Source: Chloracidobacterium sp. UBA3360
Lineage (GTDB): Bacteria > Acidobacteriota > Blastocatellia > Pyrinomonadales > Pyrinomonadaceae
Reading direction: 5' to 3'
Length of the DNA: 51,192 bases
Assembly (NCBI GenBank): GCA_002360555.1
Contig: DEQS01000081.1
Coordinates: 42,677-93,868, forward strand
The position numbers and the translations under genes were made by a program. This document shows, piece by piece, positions 42,156 through 49,632 of the stretch; the stretch's first letter is position 1, and each line of letters opens with the position of its first letter. A model generated the notes under the pieces. The model had not been told where the DNA came from, did not search any database, and saw nothing but the letters and a program-made list of their open reading frames with translations.

Positions 42156-42589
42156 TTTTTTGCGGATTTTGGCCTCTTTTTTGACGGAAAATTGTAATTT
42201 TTCTTAGTCTATCACATTCAAAAAAATGGCTGAACTGTTGTCAGAAAAGGAGGTTAAATTCGTGTTAAACGCGCCGAAAAAAAGCTGTGGATAATGGTTT
42301 GCGAATGGGTATTTTTCGTGTTAGTCTGTATCCCGTTTCCAGTAAATGGGCATCTGTAACCTATTGAAAGTAAACGGCTTAATGCGCTACTTTAGGTTTT
42401 GTGCGTTTCCGCCTATCAGCTGTGGAAAAGGCTGTGAATATCTCGTCGGCCGCGATCATTTTGGCGGCCATAAAGCTAGAGAAAATAACGACTTTATCGG
42501 CGCGGCCAGACCCGTCGAGAGCCCTAAACGGAACCAGCAATTTTACACGCAAAGCGAGCATAAAATATGCCCGCCGAGAACACATTATT
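42156..42589 (+). promoter_or_regulatory. dnaA upstream region with DnaA boxes
   Basis: 434 nt between nuiA-like and dnaA. Contains TTGACG at 42181-42186 (possible -35, weak -10 near 42204), a strong AAGGAGG (42247-42253) in front of a 10-codon reading frame starting GTG 42262, a consensus DnaA box TGTGGATAA at 42286-42294, and TGTGGAAAA at 42421-42429. The boxes suggest DnaA autoregulation. The dnaA reading frame stays open back to GTG 42401, so part of this stretch may be coding. Confidence 0.65.
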
Positions 42590-43993
42590 TTGAAACCGAT
42601 CTCGCAAAAAACGACCGCCTGGGAAGACGCCCTTAGCCACATAAAAACGCGGCTAAATGATGACGTTTTTAACACCTGGTTTCGCCCGATACAGTTTGAC
42701 GGCGTTGACGAAAAACACACCGCGCTCCAACTCCGTGCCGGACAGGTGACCAAAGATTGGGTCAGTCTTTACTATAGCGAACTGCTAGAACAGACGCTCG
42801 CCGAGATCGGGATGTCTAACTACAAAGTGAGTTGGCTGATCGACGAAGACCATGCTCCGCAGTTTGGTCCCGAGGCACCTGAGCCAGATCTCGTTTTCCT
42901 GACCAAAAACGGCCCGGCGTCCGCTCCGCTCAACAGCGACCGGGCGAGTTTTATCGATATCGAGCCGGCGGGCGATTCGCTCAATCCAAAATATACCTTC
43001 GAAAAATTTGTCGTCGGGTCATGCAACCAGTTTGCCCACGCGGCGGCCAAGGCAACGGCAGAGTCGCCGGGCACGACATACAATCCGCTCTTTATCTATG
43101 GCGGGGTCGGTCTGGGCAAAACCCATCTGATGCACGCCATCGGCCACTCGATCAAGCTGCGTTCGCCGCACATGCGCGTCTCTTACATTACGAGCGAGCG
43201 GTTTATGAATGAGCTGATCAACGCCATCCGGTTTAATAAAACCCCGGCGTTTCGCGACAAATACCGTTCGATCGACGTGCTGCTGATGGACGACGTTCAG
43301 TTCATGGCCGGCAAAGAGCGAACGCAAGAGGAGTTTTTCCATACCTTCAACACGCTGCACAACGGCCAAAAGCAGATCATCGTGACCAGCGATTGCCCAC
43401 CGCGAGAGATACCGACGCTCGAGGAGCGGCTGCATTCAAGATTTGAATGGGGTCTGATCGCAGATCTCGAACCGCCCGATCTCGAGACCAAAGTCGCGAT
43501 CCTCAAACGCAAGGCAGACATGGACGGGTTTGAGCTCGACAACGACATCGCCCATTACATCGCCGGCAAGGTCAAGAGCAACGTCCGCGAGCTTGAGGGT
43601 TCGCTCGTTCGCCTGGTCGCGATCGCCTCGCTCAAAGGCGTGCCTATATCTAAGGTGCTGGCCCAAGAGGCGATGAAAAATATCCTCGACAGCTCGCGGC
43701 CAGCCGGTGTCACGATGGACCGCATTGCCCGCGGTGTGGCCGCTCACTACGATCTGACGGTCGAGGAGATGAAAGCCAAGAGCAACTCGCGTGCGATCGC
43801 TCTGCCGCGTCAGATAGCGATGTATCTGTGCAAACAACTGACGCGGCACAGCTTTCCTGAGATCGGCCGCGAGTTTGGCGGCAAGCATCACACGACCGTG
43901 ATGCACTCGGTTGACAAGATCGAAACGCTCTGTAAGGACGACCGTAATTTCCACAGGGACGTCGAAGAGCTAATCGATAGTATTTGCAACTAA
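42590..43993 (+). CDS. dnaA: Chromosomal replication initiator protein DnaA
   Basis: About 467 residues from TTG 42590. The start is uncertain: no ATG precedes TAWEDALSHIKTRL (domain I) in frame; TTG 42590 gives the usual length, whereas an in-frame GTG at 42401 would add 63 atypical residues and overlap a DnaA box. Domain III has Walker A GGVGLGKTH (about 170-178), Walker B LLMDDVQF and sensor motifs; domain IV has the helix-turn-helix and the signature GGKHHTTVMHSVDKI. AAA+ initiator that melts oriC. The origin follows directly. Confidence 0.93.
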   Translation: MKPISQKTTAWEDALSHIKTRLNDDVFNTWFRPIQFDGVDEKHTALQLRAGQVTKDWVSLYYSELLEQTLAEIGMSNYKVSWLIDEDHAPQFGPEAPEPDLVFLTKNGPASAPLNSDRASFIDIEPAGDSLNPKYTFEKFVVGSCNQFAHAAAKATAESPGTTYNPLFIYGGVGLGKTHLMHAIGHSIKLRSPHMRVSYITSERFMNELINAIRFNKTPAFRDKYRSIDVLLMDDVQFMAGKERTQEEFFHTFNTLHNGQKQIIVTSDCPPREIPTLEERLHSRFEWGLIADLEPPDLETKVAILKRKADMDGFELDNDIAHYIAGKVKSNVRELEGSLVRLVAIASLKGVPISKVLAQEAMKNILDSSRPAGVTMDRIARGVAAHYDLTVEEMKAKSNSRAIALPRQIAMYLCKQLTRHSFPEIGREFGGKHHTTVMHSVDKIETLCKDDRNFHRDVEELIDSICN

Positions 43994-44473
43994 TTAAAAC
44001 TGTTTGGGCGTGGAAATGCGGTAAAACTTTTCCACACATAACAAAGAGTTATCGTCAGCGTAAGTGGTTTGTTTTTAGCTATTTGAGTAAATGTTATCCA
44101 CATTTCCGCAAGGGCGGCCAAAAGCGGGCTGTGGACATCGGTGGATAACTTGGGTAAGCAGAAGTTACCCACAGGCAGCGGATTTTTCCACAAGTTATCC
44201 ACAGGCCGTTGTGGAAGGAAAAACGCCTTATTTAATAAAGGGTTAGGCCGCTTTTACACATTTACACAGGCTCTATTACTAATACTATTTCTTAATAGAT
44301 TTGAGATCTTAGTTAGTAACAGAAAAGGCAGGGGATTAGAAAAGGATTGAAAACGAGAAACTAAGCGGTGTATGATATTTAATATATTGTATTACTTATG
44401 AAACGTGGGAGCTAGCCAGCTCTTATTCGTGACATTCGTGTAATTCGTGGCTAAATTTTTTTAGGAGTTAATT
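43994..44473. other. Replication origin (oriC) between dnaA and dnaN
   Basis: 480 nt. Consensus DnaA boxes TTATCCACA at 44094-44102 and 44195-44203; one-mismatch boxes at 44140-44148 (GGTGGATAA), 44165-44173 (TTACCCACA) and 44184-44192 (TTTTCCACA). An AT-rich tract (about 44270-44400) follows. At 44273-44290 the bottom strand reads, 3' to 5' away from the boxes, GAT AAT GAT TAT GAT AAA, the polarity and spelling of a DnaA-trio element, preceded by two weak box-like sequences (44252-44268) and a short GC patch. The dnaN leader, with a repeat at 44425-44451, fills the end. Confidence 0.88.
44425..44451. repeat. 9-nt tandem repeat, ATTCGTG family, in the dnaN leader
   Basis: Three consecutive units ATTCGTGAC, ATTCGTGTA, ATTCGTGGC in the gap just before the dnaN Shine-Dalgarno. 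Same 9-nt unit length as the other intergenic repeats in this window but without a visible inverted arm. Confidence 0.7.
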
Positions 44474-45670
44474 ATGGAATTCAAGATCAAGCAGAGCGTA
44501 CTGAAAGAAGAGTTAGGATTTATCCAGGGCGTCGTCGAGCGTAAAACGACGATACCGGTGCTGTCCAATATCCTGATCGAATCGATCGGTGAGAATGAGA
44601 TCCGCATCGTCGGTACCGATCTGGATGTGACGATCCGCTGCGACGCTGAGGCCGAGATCATCACGCCGGGGTCGATCTGCGTACAGGCCCGCAAGCTGTT
44701 TGACATCGCCCGTGCTCTGGAACCGGGTGACGCTCATTTCAAAAAAGAGGATAACGAATGGGTGACGATGAAAGCGGGCCGTGCTAATTTTCGCCTTGCC
44801 GGTGTCAACCGCGAACAGTTTCCCGAAATACCTAATTTCAAGAGCACGCCGATGAAGCTTTCGGCCGACACGTTCAACTACATGATCCGCAACACGGCGT
44901 TTGCGATCACCAACGAACAGTCACGCTTTACGCTGTCGGGTGCAAAATTTATCATCGGCGACGGCTCGGCCAAGATGGTCACGACCGACGGCCACCGGCT
45001 CGCGTATGTCGAGCGGGCGATCGACGACAAAGAAGCCGTGATGGATACGCTCATCCCGAAAAAGGCCCTGCTTGAGCTCGTCAAAATATCACGCGGCGAG
45101 GGCGAGGTTTCGTTTGGCGAGGACCCAAACCACATCTATTTTGAGGTCGAGGGGCGTCTGCTGATCACCCGCAAGCTATCGGGCAATTTCCCCAATTACG
45201 AAATGGTCATGCCTAAGGACAACGACAAATCGGCCGTTTTTGACCTTGAGGAAATGCGAAACGCGGTCCGCCGTATGTCGCTGATCGCCGACGAACGCAA
45301 CCGCTCGATCCGGCTCACCATTCGGACAGGCGAGATCGAGGTCATCGCCCAGTCCACCGAAGAGGGCGACGGCAGCGAGGTCGTCCAGGCCGATTACACC
45401 GGCGACGAGATCCAGCTAGGTTTCAACTGGCAGTACCTGATCGAATTTCTCAACAACGTCGGAGCCGGAGAGTTAGCGGGCAGCGAGTCGGCAGCGGCAG
45501 ACGGCAGCTCGTCGGACGGCACCGGTTCGGCTGCCGGCACGGCTACCGCCAAAGAGGCCCGCACACGCATCGCATTTGATTTCAAAGACGCCAACGCCCA
45601 GACCCAAATGTCCATCGCCGGCGAAAACACCTACGACTACAAATACATCGTCATGCCCCTGCGGATATGA
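44474..45670 (+). CDS. dnaN: DNA polymerase III sliding clamp (beta subunit)
   Basis: 398 residues versus about 370 in most bacteria. Three clamp domains; the N-terminus MEFKIKQSVLKEELGF and the C-terminal YKYIVMPLRI are diagnostic. TTAGGAG precedes ATG 44474. The extra length is a Gly/Ser/Ala-rich insertion at about residues 332-361 (AGSESAAADGSSSDGTGSAA), within domain III before the IAFDFKDANAQTQM strand. Ring clamp that tethers polymerase III. Just after oriC. Confidence 0.96.
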   Translation: MEFKIKQSVLKEELGFIQGVVERKTTIPVLSNILIESIGENEIRIVGTDLDVTIRCDAEAEIITPGSICVQARKLFDIARALEPGDAHFKKEDNEWVTMKAGRANFRLAGVNREQFPEIPNFKSTPMKLSADTFNYMIRNTAFAITNEQSRFTLSGAKFIIGDGSAKMVTTDGHRLAYVERAIDDKEAVMDTLIPKKALLELVKISRGEGEVSFGEDPNHIYFEVEGRLLITRKLSGNFPNYEMVMPKDNDKSAVFDLEEMRNAVRRMSLIADERNRSIRLTIRTGEIEVIAQSTEEGDGSEVVQADYTGDEIQLGFNWQYLIEFLNNVGAGELAGSESAAADGSSSDGTGSAAGTATAKEARTRIAFDFKDANAQTQMSIAGENTYDYKYIVMPLRI

Positions 45671-45734
45671 TCTTTTCCGGCTCCACTCCTTACGAAGGAG
45701 GGGTGGCCGAAGGCCGGGGTGGTTCTCTAAGATC

Positions 45735-45786
45735 CTTGGTCCGGTCCGGACCAGGTGGACCAAGGTGGACCAGGGGTGGACCAAAA
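45735..45786. repeat. 10-nt-period GGTCC repeat, copy 2 (inverted)
   Basis: GGTCCGGTCCGGACCA core followed by GGTGGACCAA, GGTGGACCAG, GGGTGGACCA. It is the reverse complement of the 40909-40946 arrangement, so the two copies form an inverted pair around nuiA-dnaA-oriC-dnaN. Confidence 0.75.
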
Positions 45787-45842
45787 CAACCAGAGCAAGC
45801 TCCCGCTTGCTACGAACTGCGGTTTAGTTCGCATGTAAACAG

Positions 45843-45874
45843 GAAGGCTTCGCTCAGCAATGGGCGAAGCCTTC
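45843..45874 (+). terminator. Hairpin, probable terminator downstream of dnaN
   Basis: An 11-bp perfect stem GAAGGCTTCGC / GCGAAGCCTTC with a 10-nt loop, followed by a short T-rich stretch (CTTCTTAG). The T tract is weak, so it may be Rho-assisted or bidirectional. It separates dnaN from the DUF6680 gene. Confidence 0.6.
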
Positions 45875-45932
45875 TTAGTAACTCATAGCGAGGTTTAATT
45901 TACCAAAGATTTGATAAAAGTGAGGAGCATCT

Positions 45933-46565
45933 ATGTCAAATGATTCGATTTGGTTGTTTGCAGCGATATCAGCCGTGGTTTCGACCTTGATGGCACCTAT
46001 TTTGGCGCTGCAAATTCAGAAACTTCTTGAGCGCCAGCGAGAAGCGGACAATCGGCGCCTCAACATTTTCAAAACCCTTATGGCAACCCGATCATCGCGC
46101 CTGTCTCCCCAGCACGTCGAAGCCCTGAATATGATCGACGTAGAATTTCACAAAAAAAAACGTTTTAAGAAAATAGTGGATGCTTGGGGAGAATATAGGG
46201 ATAATTTGAACAACTTCCCAGAGGACGACGAGGCCGCCGATCATAAAGCTAGAGTTGAGGTATGGTTTTCCACGAACGACCAACGGTTCACCGACCTTCT
46301 TTATGAGATGGGGCAATCTCTGAATTATAAATTTGATAAGGTTCACCTCAAACGATCAATGTATTTTCCGAAGGGGCTCGGCGAGTTAGACACTGATGGT
46401 AATATCATCCGAAAAGCGTTAGTCTCGCTTCTTACCGGCGAAAACGCGATTAAAATGGCGGTTGTGGATTTTCCAGACATGGAAGATACAGAGGGGCAGA
46501 AAAAATTATTGGAGGCCATGGCTCAATCAATAAGAGGCCCATTAGACGAAGGTTTAGAAAAATAA
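45933..46565 (+). CDS. DUF6680 family membrane-anchored protein
   Basis: 210 residues. One N-terminal transmembrane helix (about 6-27) followed by LERQREADNRRLNIFKTLM and SPQHVEALNMIDVEF, the pattern I associate with DUF6680, then a soluble helical domain. GTGAGGAG precedes the ATG. Members occur in accessory and sometimes defence-related neighbourhoods; here I see no such context. Function unknown. Confidence 0.75.
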   Translation: MSNDSIWLFAAISAVVSTLMAPILALQIQKLLERQREADNRRLNIFKTLMATRSSRLSPQHVEALNMIDVEFHKKKRFKKIVDAWGEYRDNLNNFPEDDEAADHKARVEVWFSTNDQRFTDLLYEMGQSLNYKFDKVHLKRSMYFPKGLGELDTDGNIIRKALVSLLTGENAIKMAVVDFPDMEDTEGQKKLLEAMAQSIRGPLDEGLEK

Positions 46566-46603
46566 TCGTTCATTGAATTGTAATCCTTTGCGGAGATAGA
46601 AAC

Positions 46604-47242
46604 ATGCGGATCAGGCACATCGGATTGTTGATCATTCCCCTACTTTTTATCACGGTTTCTTTTGGCCAAGCGAAAGAGATCGCGAGTCAAGACTATTTTG
46701 ACGCCTATGCGATCGCAATAAACACAGTTCTGGAACAGCCTCGTCGGAGGACTCAAACAACGGAATATTCCACCAAAGGAAAAGTAACCAAAACCGTCGA
46801 GGAATTAGAAGAGGTTCAGGATAAGGACCATCGCCGGTTCCTTTATACGGAGAAAATCGGTTTAAGGCGTACGTGGGATGAGACGATAGAAAGCAATGGA
46901 GTTTATTACTGTCGGTCCAATGGCGGAAAGTGGAAAAGGTCAAAAACAGATTGCTCGGTAAGGGGTGCTATGACTCTCGCAGGCGAGTCCGATGGCGAGG
47001 ACCATTTCTCAACCGAACAAGTGATAGTCAATTCCATTCCATTGACCGTGCTTCGCCAGTACATCGTCTACAAAACTGCCGCAAACGCTAATCGAGTTTG
47101 GGAAAACCGTGCTTGGATCGACCGCAGCTTCCGCATAGTTCGTAGGGAATACAAGGATGGAAATCCGGACGGAGCGTACACTTCGCTCGTGGAGACGTAT
47201 TCCTATGATACGAAGCTAAACATTATTCCTCCGATCAAATAA
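46604..47242 (+). CDS. Secreted protein of unknown function
   Basis: 212 residues with a signal peptide (about 1-21, ending VSFGQ). The mature part is rich in charged residues with a beta-strand pattern (TQTTEYSTKGKVTKTVEELE, then YCRSNGGKWKRS with two cysteines). It resembles small lipoprotein-like outer-envelope proteins of this phylum but I recognise no family. 38 nt after the DUF6680 gene, possibly co-transcribed. Confidence 0.65.
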   Translation: MRIRHIGLLIIPLLFITVSFGQAKEIASQDYFDAYAIAINTVLEQPRRRTQTTEYSTKGKVTKTVEELEEVQDKDHRRFLYTEKIGLRRTWDETIESNGVYYCRSNGGKWKRSKTDCSVRGAMTLAGESDGEDHFSTEQVIVNSIPLTVLRQYIVYKTAANANRVWENRAWIDRSFRIVRREYKDGNPDGAYTSLVETYSYDTKLNIIPPIK

Positions 47243-47708
47243 AACTTTGCTTCGTCCCTTTCAGGGACGCGGTCACAGATGGGACTGGTTCGTAGAGTTA
47301 CGCTTCGCTCACTCTACGCAATTATATTTGTCACCTGCGGCGACAGGATTGTGTAAGATCGCCTTGACGGATCTCACACATCGCCAAAACCCGCAAAATA
47401 CGTCGATCCACGCAAAATCAGCAAAATACGACAAAGTCCGTTAAATGGCATTTAATTTCGTGAGGGGGTCTGATAGCTTGGAGCGTTGATTTCGATCTTT
47501 GACAATAATGCCCGGGACGAGGAGTTGTGCGAAAAATTTGGTCTTTGGCCAGAAAGATCGCCGTAAGTCACTGTAGAATAGATACTTATTTGTCCCACGG
47601 GTTCTTGGGACAGATTGGGACAGCGGGAAAGCCTCATCCAGTGTTTCGCCGCGTAAGGATGGGAGCGATGACATATAAGGCGAGCAGGGATGCTCGCCGC
47701 TCCAGTCA
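47243..47708. other. 466-nt non-coding region of repeat fragments
   Basis: No convincing gene: the short frames here have no start signals or family character. Contents: a run of 9-nt units ending GCAAAA/ACAAA (47382-47435), a doubled GGGACAG motif (TTGGGACAGATTGGGACAG near 47605-47623), and a hairpin GGCGAGC-AGGGAT-GCTCGCC at 47679-47698 with an outer ATGAC/GTCAT pairing. It looks like a landing site for small dispersed repeats between converging genes. Confidence 0.6.
47382..47435. repeat. Degenerate 9-nt-period repeat, GCAAAA family
   Basis: Units CGCCAAAAC, CCGCAAAAT, ACGTCGATC, CACGCAAAA, TCAGCAAAA, TACGACAAA keep a 9-nt register. More degenerate than the other families; no inverted arm is seen. 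Confidence 0.45.
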
Positions 47709-48074
47709 TTATAGATCGACGAGTATTTTGAACCCGCCGTAGACCATGCGTTTAAAATCGAATAGCGGGTTGTCGTCGGGGCCGCACATGGCGTTCATCT
47801 CTTCGTCGGCCATGATGGCTTTCATTGCTTTGTTGCGTTGGGCCTCGGAGCTGAATTCGACGGCGGCGTAGATGAGCGTCTCGCCTTCTTTGAGCTTTAT
47901 CTTCTTTGGAAACGGCACGACGCCCTCGACGTCGAGGTCAGAGGCGATGTATTCGCGATAGCGGGTGGCCCCGTGTTTCAAAAAGATCTTGCCGCACGCC
48001 GTCGCCATCTTTTTATAAGCGGGAACGTTTTCCTCGGGGATCGGACACAAATATACATCGGCGTATTTTGACAT
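47709..48074 (-). CDS. DUF1428 family protein
   Basis: 121 residues. Typical DUF1428 content: VYLCPIPEENVPAYKKMA (8-25), the central EGETLIYAAVEFSSEAQRN and the C-terminal DFKRMVYGGFKILVDL. A small dimeric alpha+beta-barrel-type protein, function unknown. Precedes, on the same strand, no obvious operon partner; DoxX is 28 nt upstream and may be co-transcribed. Confidence 0.88.
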   Translation of the reverse strand: MSKYADVYLCPIPEENVPAYKKMATACGKIFLKHGATRYREYIASDLDVEGVVPFPKKIKLKEGETLIYAAVEFSSEAQRNKAMKAIMADEEMNAMCGPDDNPLFDFKRMVYGGFKILVDL

Positions 48075-48102
48075 TAACTTACTCCTGACTTGTTTTTAGG
48101 AT

Positions 48103-48462
48103 TTACGCAGAGCCCTTGCGGCCCCACGCTATAAACCCGCACAAAACGCCCACAACGGCCGGAACCACTGCCATTGCGGGTGTAGGCGTCAGGGCCGAGA
48201 ATACGACGGCTCCGATCATGATAATGACCAATAGGGCGGCGGCGAGCGGGGTGAGTGAGCGTTTGATGCCGGTCGCCCAGGGGACGATCAGGCCGATGCC
48301 GCCGAGCAGCTCGCATGCCCCGATAAATAATATGAACCAATGCGGGAGCACATACGGAGCGTCTTTGGTCATCTCCGAGTACGGCATAACAAATTTCATA
48401 ACGCCGGAAAACATGAAAAGCAGCCCGACCAGAATTTGAACTATCCAAAGTAAAATATTCAC
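48103..48462 (-). CDS. DoxX-like membrane protein
   Basis: 119 residues, four transmembrane helices. The N-terminus WIVQILVGLLFMFSGVMKF and the ACELLGGIGLIVPWATG segment (about 51-67) are typical of the DoxX-like family. Members are associated with oxidative-stress or quinone-linked functions, but the biochemical role is open. Between the SRPBCC gene (11 nt upstream) and DUF1428, consistent with a three-gene operon. Confidence 0.85.
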   Translation of the reverse strand: MNILLWIVQILVGLLFMFSGVMKFVMPYSEMTKDAPYVLPHWFILFIGACELLGGIGLIVPWATGIKRSLTPLAAALLVIIMIGAVVFSALTPTPAMAVVPAVVGVLCGFIAWGRKGSA

Positions 48463-48473
48463 TGAAAAAACTC

Positions 48474-49028
48474 CTATTTGGTCCCCGCAGACGCCTCAAC
48501 GATCGGTTTCATTTGCTCTAATCCCTTTTCAAAATCGCCGCCGACCAGTTTGTCCATATTCATCAGCAGGCCAAAGGCTTTCATCATAAAGTTGTTGGTG
48601 CCGGTCATCGTCCAGGTGACGTCTGATTTATCGCCGTTTGGTTTGATACTAAATTCGGTCACGTTTTTGGCGGCAAATGGCTTGATAAACTCGAGATCTA
48701 TTTTGACCATATCGGTCGGACGGCTCTCGGTGATGGTCATTTTGCCTTCGCCAACCTCGTCGTTACCGATCCACGCGTAACCAGCTCCTTTGCCGGACGT
48801 CGCACCGGAATAGGTGGTTTTCATATTAGGGTCGATCTTTGCCCACGGAGACCAGGCTTCCCATTTGTGAAAATCGTTTACCTGTTCGAAAACCTTTTCG
48901 GGCGGAGCGTTAAACGTCGCGGACCGCGTTATCTTAAAATCCGCCGGCTGCATCGCCACGACCACACAAAAAACGACGACAGCGAGAACCGCGAGGGCGA
49001 GCACGCCCAAAATCAATTTCTTGATCAT
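48474..49028 (-). CDS. Membrane-anchored SRPBCC (polyketide cyclase-like) protein
   Basis: 184 residues from ATG 49028, chosen because AGGAG lies 8 nt upstream; an in-frame start at 49079 adds only a basic leader. One N-terminal transmembrane helix (about 3-24), then an SRPBCC/START-like fold (ITRSATFNAPPEKVFEQVND, KWEAWSPWAKIDPNMKTTYSG, TWTMTGTNNF). Such proteins bind hydrophobic ligands. First gene of a likely SRPBCC-DoxX-DUF1428 operon. Confidence 0.85.
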   Translation of the reverse strand: MIKKLILGVLALAVLAVVVFCVVVAMQPADFKITRSATFNAPPEKVFEQVNDFHKWEAWSPWAKIDPNMKTTYSGATSGKGAGYAWIGNDEVGEGKMTITESRPTDMVKIDLEFIKPFAAKNVTEFSIKPNGDKSDVTWTMTGTNNFMMKAFGLLMNMDKLVGGDFEKGLEQMKPIVEASAGTK

Positions 49029-49632
49029 AAATATCTCCTTTTGCCAGTAACTGTAACCGATATTACGCCGCCGCCGCAAGAGATGTTTCCGCGAAAATAT
49101 GTCGTTTTAAAAGAATGAGTGCGGCGTTTTTTGTAACGCCGCACCCGGTAGGTTTCATTTGGTAGGTATAAATGAAGGTTGTATGAATTCCCCGCTGTTA
49201 CGGTCGCGAGGACACCGACGGGGGATAGTAAAACGTCCCCAATGTCTTAAAACTTTTTATATCAAACTCTTTTCGTGCTCCGCAATTAATACACGCACGA
49301 TACGAACCCTTTTTATTTGTAAATGGCCGGGTCAATTACCTGTGCCTGCATCCCAGTATTTTTACCAGCAGACCGATCTTTTTGCCGAACAAACCATTTG
49401 TTCTATCTATTACACGTTCGGCGACCACATTTTGTTCCAAAACCGCTTGCATATTTTTTCTTTTCCTCCACCCCTTGTTATTTAGAACGCTTTGGCGGAA
49501 AAGCTTTGCAACAATAAGATGAGCCATTTTGCGAAAAGGTTTGATAATATTTTTCCCGCTATCGGCAGAACCTTTCTCTTGTTTGATATATTCGATAGAA
49601 TCGTGGAAAAAGATTCAGGAGTTGATAAAAAT
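49029..49632. other. 604-nt divergent intergenic region
   Basis: No supported gene; a 108-codon frame at 49159-49485 lacks a start signal and family character. A 10-bp hairpin GTGCGGCGTT / AACGCCGCAC sits at 49119-49144 in the SRPBCC leader region, and an imperfect GGGGGA...GTCCCC stem near 49208-49226. The right part is AT-rich and should hold the S1/P1 nuclease promoter, which I cannot place with confidence. Confidence 0.5.
49119..49144. terminator. Perfect 10-bp hairpin upstream of the SRPBCC gene
   Basis: GTGCGGCGTT, loop TTTTGT, AACGCCGCAC. On the minus strand it is followed by a short T-rich run (ATTCTTTTAAAA), so it could act as a leader attenuator or as a terminator for minus-strand transcription; on the plus strand no T run follows. 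Confidence 0.45.

Noticed and set aside
47247..47444. 65-codon frame after the secreted protein
   Set aside because: Runs through repeat units and has no Shine-Dalgarno; composition is that of the repeats.
49159..49485. 108-codon frame upstream of the S1/P1 nuclease
   Set aside because: No start signal, no recognisable domain, AT-rich non-coding composition.
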